From the NCBI RefSeq assembly GCF_003008615.1, contig NZ_CP027657.1, forward strand, positions 3,534,001 to 3,598,000: a DNA stretch of 64,000 nt, read 5' to 3'. The translations under genes were made by a program, and so were the position numbers. Under the pieces are notes generated by a model that worked only from the letters and a program-made list of their open reading frames with translations, was not told the origin of the DNA and did no database searches. This document shows, piece by piece, positions 59,862-64,000 of this stretch (position 1 is its first letter; each line of letters starts with the position of its first letter). Source of the DNA: Pseudomonas mendocina (GTDB taxonomy: Bacteria > Pseudomonadota > Gammaproteobacteria > Pseudomonadales > Pseudomonadaceae).

Positions 59862-60641
59862 TCAGTCCTGCGGCTGGTCGCGCAGAAAAACCAGACTATC
59901 GGTCTTGGAGTGCTCGGCCGAGTAGCGGTAACCCTGATAGTTGAAGTCCTTCAGACCGTCGGGGTTGGTCAGGCGCTCCTTGATCACGTAGCGCGCCATC
60001 AGGCCGCGGGCCTTCTTGGCGTAGAAGCTGATGATCTTGTACTGGCCGTTCTTCAGATCCTTGAACTCGGTGTCGATGATCCGCGCGTTCAGTGCCTTGC
60101 GCTTGACCGCACCGAAGTACTCGTTGGAGGCGAGGTTGAGCAACACGTCGTCGCCCTGCGCAGCCAGCGCTTCATTCAGCCAGCCGCTGATGCGCTCGCC
60201 CCAGAAGGCGTACAGATCCTTGCCACGACCGTTGACCAGCTTGGTGCCCATTTCCAGGCGATAGGCCTGCATCAGATCCAGCGGGCGCAGCACGCCATAG
60301 AGGCCGGAGAGCATGCGCAGGTGGCTCTGGGCGAAATCGAAGTCGTCCTCGGAAAAATCCTCGGCGTTCAGGCCGGTGTAGACGTCGCCCTTGAACGCCA
60401 GCAGCGCCTGTTTGGCGTTGGACGGGTTGAACGGTCGCTCCCAACTGCCGAAGCGCGCGGCGTTGAGGCCGGCGAGCTTGTCCGACAGGCCCATCAGCTC
60501 GGCGATCTGCGCAGGGCTGAAGTCGCGCAGTTGGGCGATCAGTTCCTGCGCGTGGTCGAGGTGTTCGGGTTGGGTGAAGCGCGGGGTGGCTGGCGGGGTC
60601 TCGTAATCGAGGGTCTTGGCCGGTGAAATCACCATCAACAT
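59862..60641 (-). CDS. yaaA: YaaA family peroxide-stress protein
   Basis: Protein of 259 aa of the YaaA/DUF328 family, linked to lowering free iron and DNA damage under peroxide stress in E. coli. Starts [17 protein letters not shown]; conserved [19 protein letters not shown] and the C-terminal [12 protein letters not shown] are family marks. ATG after GGAG at nine bases. It lies upstream of algD on the same strand, separated by the 700-base promoter region, as in P. aeruginosa. Confidence 0.93.
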   Translation of the reverse strand: MLMVISPAKTLDYETPPATPRFTQPEHLDHAQELIAQLRDFSPAQIAELMGLSDKLAGLNAARFGSWERPFNPSNAKQALLAFKGDVYTGLNAEDFSEDDFDFAQSHLRMLSGLYGVLRPLDLMQAYRLEMGTKLVNGRGKDLYAFWGERISGWLNEALAAQGDDVLLNLASNEYFGAVKRKALNARIIDTEFKDLKNGQYKIISFYAKKARGLMARYVIKERLTNPDGLKDFNYQGYRYSAEHSKTDSLVFLRDQPQD

Positions 60642-60910
60642 CTGCGGAATCTCCAGAAAGCGTGACGGCGATTCTAGAGGTCGGGGATCGGCAAGACCAC
60701 CTATCGGGGCGATTGAAAGAGACCGCTGCACCCGATTGGCGCGGCGTGCTGCAAGTAGGGGCGGGGAGTCAAGGAGGGTTACAGCAGGTAGGACTTCGGA
60801 CTTTAACGGGGAGCTGGCACCTCGCCAAGCACTATCTGTCGCCTCTGCAAATAAACCTGCATGGCGATAAAAAAACGTTTTTCTGTCATGTGAATTGGAG
60901 TAATAAAAAA
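60642..60910. other. Intergenic region between yaaA and phoH leader
   Basis: Divergent promoter region with no recognised gene. I see no convincing -35/-10 pair here. Confidence 0.5.
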
Positions 60911-61000
60911 GCAAGACCGCCGAAACCTGCAGACAGGTGGCGGCCATTGGCCCTCACCTTGCTTGCCACCTTTCGGCCCCGACCTGAAAAGTCGGCGGTC
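60911..61000 (+). ncRNA. Candidate structured leader of the PIN-PhoH gene
   Basis: Nested inverted repeats on one short segment. The outer arm is GACCGCCGA (60915-60923) with TCGGCGGTC (60992-61000), the middle arm GGTGGC with GCCACC (60936-60941 / 60965-60970), the inner GGCC-ATT-GGCC, plus a small CCTG-CAGA-CAGG hairpin. It ends 63 bases before the start codon. No T run follows the outer stem, so it is not a simple terminator. No known Rfam family is recognised. Confidence 0.4.
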
Positions 61001-61063
61001 TCTGTACGGCGCAGCACCGCCCTGGTATTGCGTCGCCTGGCTACTACAAGAAGGTGACCGAGT

Positions 61064-62455
61064 ATGGATGACCACGGACGCTCCAAGCCCACCGCTCCAA
61101 CCCTCTACGCCCTCGACACCAATGTCCTGATTCACGATCCCAACGCCTTGCTCAACTTCGAAGAACACCACGTCGCCATCCCGATGACGGTGTTGGAGGA
61201 ACTCGACAAGCTGAAGTCCGGCAAACACGGTGTTGCCGCTGAATGTCGCCAGGCCATCCGCCTGATCGATCAGATTCTCGCAGGGGCCGAACCAGAGGAC
61301 GTCGAGCACGGGGTACCCATCCAGCGCGGCAAGAGCGGCCCCTGTGGGCGCCTTTCCATCCTCATGAGCAAGAGCGCGGCGCCGGTGACCTGGCTGCCGG
61401 AAAACCTCAACGACAACAAGATCATCAACCAGTTGGTGGAGCTGAAGTCGCGTAACCCCGGGCTGTCCGTGGTGCTGGTGACCAAGGACATCAACATGCG
61501 CCTGAAGGCGCGCGCCTGCGGCATCGATGCCGAGGACTACCACACCGACCAACTGGTCGACGACGTGTCGCTGTTGTCCAAGGGCTACCACGACATGAGC
61601 GGCTCGTTCTGGGATCGCGTGAGCAAGGTCGAGACCCGGCAGGATCACGGTCGTACCTGGCACCGCGTGCAGCTCACCGACAACTTGCCATCGGTGCACG
61701 TCAACGAGTTCATCCTCGACGAGCAGGGCTTCGTCGGCTGGATCAAGGCAGTCAAGGATGGCGAGCTGGTGATCCTCGACATGCATCAGGAGCCGCTGCT
61801 GCACCAGGAAGCCTGGGGCCTGAAACCGCGTGACATCCATCAGGCGCTGGCGCTGTTCGCCCTGCTCGATCCGGACATCCATCTGGTCAACCTGTCCGGC
61901 GCTGCCGGCTCGGGCAAGACCATCCTGGCGCTGGCTGCGGCCATCGAGCAGACCATGGTGAGCAAGCGCTACCGGCGCATCATCGCGACGCGCAGCGTGC
62001 AGGGGCTGGATCAGGAGATCGGCTTCCTGCCTGGCACCGAGGCGGAGAAGATGGAACCCTGGCTCGGCGCCATTACCGACAACCTCGAGGCTCTGCACAT
62101 GGATGACGAGAGCACTCATGGCAGTGTCGACTACATCCTGCAGAAGGTGCCGCTGCAATTTAAGTCGCTCAACTACATCCGCGGGCGTAGCTTCCAGCAG
62201 AGCCTGATCCTCATCGACGAGTGCCAGAACCTCACCCCGCACCAGATGAAGACCATCATCACCCGTGCCGGCAGTGGCTCGAAGGTAGTATGCCTGGGCA
62301 ACCTGGCGCAGATCGATACGCCCTACCTGTCAGCGCCCAGCTCGGGGCTGACCTACCTCACCGAACGCTTCAAGGACTTCCCGCACGGCGTCCACATCAC
62401 CCTGCAAGGCGTACCACGCTCGATCCTGGCGGAATACGCGGAAACCCATATGTAA
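61064..62455 (+). CDS. PIN-PhoH family ATPase (YlaK-like)
   Basis: Protein of 463 aa. The N-terminal PIN nuclease-like domain has ALDTNVLIHDP (Asp18). The C-terminal PhoH ATPase domain has Walker A GAAGSGKT (279-286) and Walker B LILIDECQNLTP. PIN-PhoH fusions are thought to act on RNA (helicase-nuclease); this is family knowledge, not shown here. ATG after AAGAAGGTG. A terminator follows. Confidence 0.93.
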   Translation: MDDHGRSKPTAPTLYALDTNVLIHDPNALLNFEEHHVAIPMTVLEELDKLKSGKHGVAAECRQAIRLIDQILAGAEPEDVEHGVPIQRGKSGPCGRLSILMSKSAAPVTWLPENLNDNKIINQLVELKSRNPGLSVVLVTKDINMRLKARACGIDAEDYHTDQLVDDVSLLSKGYHDMSGSFWDRVSKVETRQDHGRTWHRVQLTDNLPSVHVNEFILDEQGFVGWIKAVKDGELVILDMHQEPLLHQEAWGLKPRDIHQALALFALLDPDIHLVNLSGAAGSGKTILALAAAIEQTMVSKRYRRIIATRSVQGLDQEIGFLPGTEAEKMEPWLGAITDNLEALHMDDESTHGSVDYILQKVPLQFKSLNYIRGRSFQQSLILIDECQNLTPHQMKTIITRAGSGSKVVCLGNLAQIDTPYLSAPSSGLTYLTERFKDFPHGVHITLQGVPRSILAEYAETHM

Positions 62456-62477
62456 CCCTCGGTCTGTTAAACACTGG

Positions 62478-62508
62478 CGCCCCTGCTCGCAAGAGCAGGG
62501 GCGTTTTA
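62478..62508 (+). terminator. Terminator after the PIN-PhoH gene
   Basis: Perfect 11-base stem CGCCCCTGCTC / GAGCAGGGGCG with GCAA loop and TTTT, 22 bases after the stop. Confidence 0.9.
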
Positions 62509-62537
62509 GTCTGCATTAACGAATTTCTACAGGTCTC

Positions 62538-62585
62538 GTGGGAGCGGCTTCAGCCGCGATGATCGCGGATAAATCCGCTCCTACA
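62538..62585. repeat. Inverted REP pair
   Basis: GTGGGAGCGGCTTCAGCCGCG followed by GCGGATAAATCCGCTCCTAC in opposite orientation. Confidence 0.85.
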
Positions 62586-62607
62586 GTTGTGTAGCCGAAT
62601 GCAGTTA

Positions 62608-62667
62608 GTAGCCCGGATGAAATCCGGGGATTTTTGCCGCTCTGGCCCCGGGTTTCATCCGGGCTAC
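62608..62667. repeat. Paired inverted repeat GTAGCCCGGAT...
   Basis: Arms GTAGCCCGGATGAAATCCGG / CCGGGTTTCATCCGGGCTAC, nearly complete. Same family as 43144-43205. Confidence 0.85.
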
Positions 62668-62720
62668 GAAATCCTGACCTGCAGGTTTACAATCGGCCGA
62701 TTCTCGCCAGGAGCTTTCCC

Positions 62721-63197
62721 GTGCTGACCCACCTCGATTCCCAAGGCCGCGCGCATATGGTCGACGTCACCGACAAGGCGACCACCTTCCGCGAGGCCAC
62801 CGCCGAAGCACGTGTGCGCATGCTGCCTGCCACCCTGCAGATGATCGTTGCCGGCGAGCACCCCAAGGGCGACGTGTTCGCCGTGGCGCGCATCGCCGGT
62901 ATCCAGGCGGCGAAGAAAACCAGCGATCTGATCCCGCTGTGCCATCCGCTGATGCTCACCGGCGTCAAGGTCGAACTGCGTGCGGAGGGTGATGACAGCG
63001 TGCATATCACCGCGCGATGCAAACTGTCCGGGCAAACCGGTGTCGAGATGGAAGCACTGACTGCCGCCAGCGTCGCCGCGCTGACCATCTATGACATGTG
63101 CAAGGCCGTGGATCGCGGCATGGTCATCGAGCAGGTACGCCTGCTGGAAAAACTCGGCGGCAAGAGCGGTCACTACAAGCTGGAGGAGCAAGCATGA
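62721..63197 (+). CDS. moaC: Cyclic pyranopterin monophosphate synthase
   Basis: Molybdenum-cofactor enzyme of 158 aa acting after MoaA to form cPMP. Conserved [36 protein letters not shown] and [23 protein letters not shown]. The start is a GTG giving (M)[15 protein letters not shown], with AGGAG seven bases upstream. The stop overlaps moaD (ATGA). Confidence 0.97.
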   Translation: MLTHLDSQGRAHMVDVTDKATTFREATAEARVRMLPATLQMIVAGEHPKGDVFAVARIAGIQAAKKTSDLIPLCHPLMLTGVKVELRAEGDDSVHITARCKLSGQTGVEMEALTAASVAALTIYDMCKAVDRGMVIEQVRLLEKLGGKSGHYKLEEQA

Positions 63198-63436
63198 TCC
63201 GCGTGCAGTATTTCGCCCGCTACCGCGAAGCCCTGGGCCGTGACGACGAACAACTCAGCGGCGATTTCGCCACCCTCGACGACCTGCGCCTGCACCTGGT
63301 TGCCCGTGGCGGCGAGTGGGAGGTGCTGGGGGAGCAGAACCTGATGTGCGCACGCAACCAGGAGCTGTGCAGCCTCGACGAGCCGTTGGCCGAAGGTGAT
63401 GAAGTGGCCTTCTTCCCCACCGTAACCGGCGGCTGA
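63194..63436 (+). CDS. moaD: Molybdopterin synthase small subunit
   Basis: Ubiquitin-like sulfur carrier of 80 aa ending in the essential Gly-Gly (FFPTVTGG), which becomes thiocarboxylated and donates sulfur through MoaE. Starts [15 protein letters not shown] inside the moaC stop. Confidence 0.96.
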   Translation: MIRVQYFARYREALGRDDEQLSGDFATLDDLRLHLVARGGEWEVLGEQNLMCARNQELCSLDEPLAEGDEVAFFPTVTGG

Positions 63437-63439
63437 TCA

Positions 63440-63517
63440 CCCTGTAGGAGCGGTCGGGCGGTGTTCCGCTTCAACCTTGTAGGGTGGGCCGGGCGGCGCT
63501 CCGCTTCAGCCCACCAA
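63440..63517. repeat. Composite REP-like repeats between moaD and moaE
   Basis: Two related units: GTAGGAGCGGTCGGGCGGTGTTCCGCTTC and GTAGGGTGGGCCGGGCGGCGCTCCGCTTC. It separates moaD from moaE by about 130 bases. Confidence 0.65.
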
Positions 63518-63565
63518 TCACCCGCCGACCGTCCTTGACCACAGCCCCATCAAACGAGACACCCC

Positions 63566-64000
63566 ATGACCATCCGCGTCCAAGCCCAACCCTTCGACCC
63601 CGGCACCGAGCTCAATGCCCTGCATGCCGCCAACCTCGGCATCGGCGCGGTGGTCACCTTCGTTGGTTACGTGCGTGACTTCAACGATGGGCGTGAAGTC
63701 GGCGGCATGTTTCTCGAACACTTCCCCGGCATGACCGAGAAGGCCTTGGCCAAGATCGCCGATGAAGCGCGTGAGCGCTGGCCGCTGCTGGGTATCGAGA
63801 TCATCCACCGCATTGGCCGCCTGGAGCCGGGCGAGCCTATCGTCTTCGTCGGCACCAGCAGCGCCCACCGGCAGGCGGCATTCGACGCCTGCAACTTCAT
63901 CATGGATTACCTGAAGACCCGCGCACCGTTCTGGAAGAAGGAAGACACCAGCGAAGGCCCGCGCTGGGTCGAAGGGCGCTGCAGCGACCAGAGCGCTGCC
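63566..64000 (+). CDS. moaE: Molybdopterin synthase large subunit, 3' end cut by window
   Basis: Forms molybdopterin from cPMP with MoaD sulfur. The frame runs without stop for 145 codons to the window edge; a MoaE is usually about 150 aa, so only a few residues are missing. Clear motifs are FVGYVRDFNDGREVGGMFLEHF-like start, HRIGRLEPGEPIVFVG, AHRQAAFDAC and PFWKKED with the catalytic lysine. ATG at 63566 lacks a strong ribosome-binding site. Confidence 0.95.
   Translation, partial: MTIRVQAQPFDPGTELNALHAANLGIGAVVTFVGYVRDFNDGREVGGMFLEHFPGMTEKALAKIADEARERWPLLGIEIIHRIGRLEPGEPIVFVGTSSAHRQAAFDACNFIMDYLKTRAPFWKKEDTSEGPRWVEGRCSDQSAA

Overview
The window reads as a chromosomal segment of a Pseudomonas (sensu lato). 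It is GC-rich and dense with housekeeping genes. It carries a complete 12-gene alginate operon, a type IV minor-pilin cluster, a beta-alanine (bau) catabolic operon and several families of Pseudomonas-type REP palindromes. Gene content fits the mendocina/oleovorans side of the genus, but that placement is inference, not proof. I see no prophage, transposase, CRISPR array, tRNA or rRNA gene.

Layout. 1-3.1 kb: bauA (cut by the window edge), bauB and bauC, turning beta-alanine into acetyl-CoA. 3.4-9.8 kb: a lipoprotein, an arylamine N-acetyltransferase, a beta-carbonic anhydrase with a SulP anion transporter, a DUF1311-type secreted protein, a small exported protein and an InaA-type kinase. 10-14.5 kb: groES-groEL behind a heat-shock promoter, fxsA, a HugZ-like protein and an SDR. 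14.6-31.1 kb: a conserved housekeeping block of ispB, rplU-rpmA-obgE, proB, creA, mqo, a YajG lipoprotein, rpsT, murJ and ribF-ileS-lspA-fkpB-ispH. 31.2-38.9 kb: the type IV pilus cluster fimT, fimU-pilV-pilW-pilX-pilY1-pilE on the minus strand, visibly richer in A+T than its flanks. 39-43 kb: thiO, then an SDR, membrane protein and AAA ATPase unit. 43.2-59.2 kb: algD-8-44-K-E-G-X-L-I-J-F-A on the minus strand. 59.2-64 kb: a long algD leader and promoter region, yaaA, a PIN-PhoH ATPase and moaC-moaD-moaE (moaE cut by the window edge).

How the genes work together. AlgA and AlgD feed GDP-mannuronate to the Alg8/Alg44 polymerase. AlgK, X, G, L and E form the periplasmic and outer-membrane export and modification path, and AlgI, J, F and X acetylate the polymer. 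FimU, PilV, W, X, E and PilY1 would form the pilus tip and priming complex, and FimT may serve DNA uptake. The bau genes form one catabolic path. IleS, LspA, FkpB and IspH share a tightly overlapped operon.

Most interesting points. PilY1 is much longer than the P. aeruginosa protein (1566 versus about 1160 aa), because roughly 490 residues of repeated beta-sandwich-like sequence split its von Willebrand A domain. The pilus cluster lacks pilY2. FimT carries a C-terminal GRTR motif and an odd prepilin +1 residue. The algD upstream region has a far-upstream AlgU-type promoter, an exact AlgR box beside tandem repeats, a leader hairpin and an RsmA-like site. The phoH gene is preceded by a nested palindromic leader. 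A pair of AlgR-like boxes lies upstream of an uncharacterised small exported protein. A 142-bp MITE-like element lies between the HugZ-like gene and the SDR gene.
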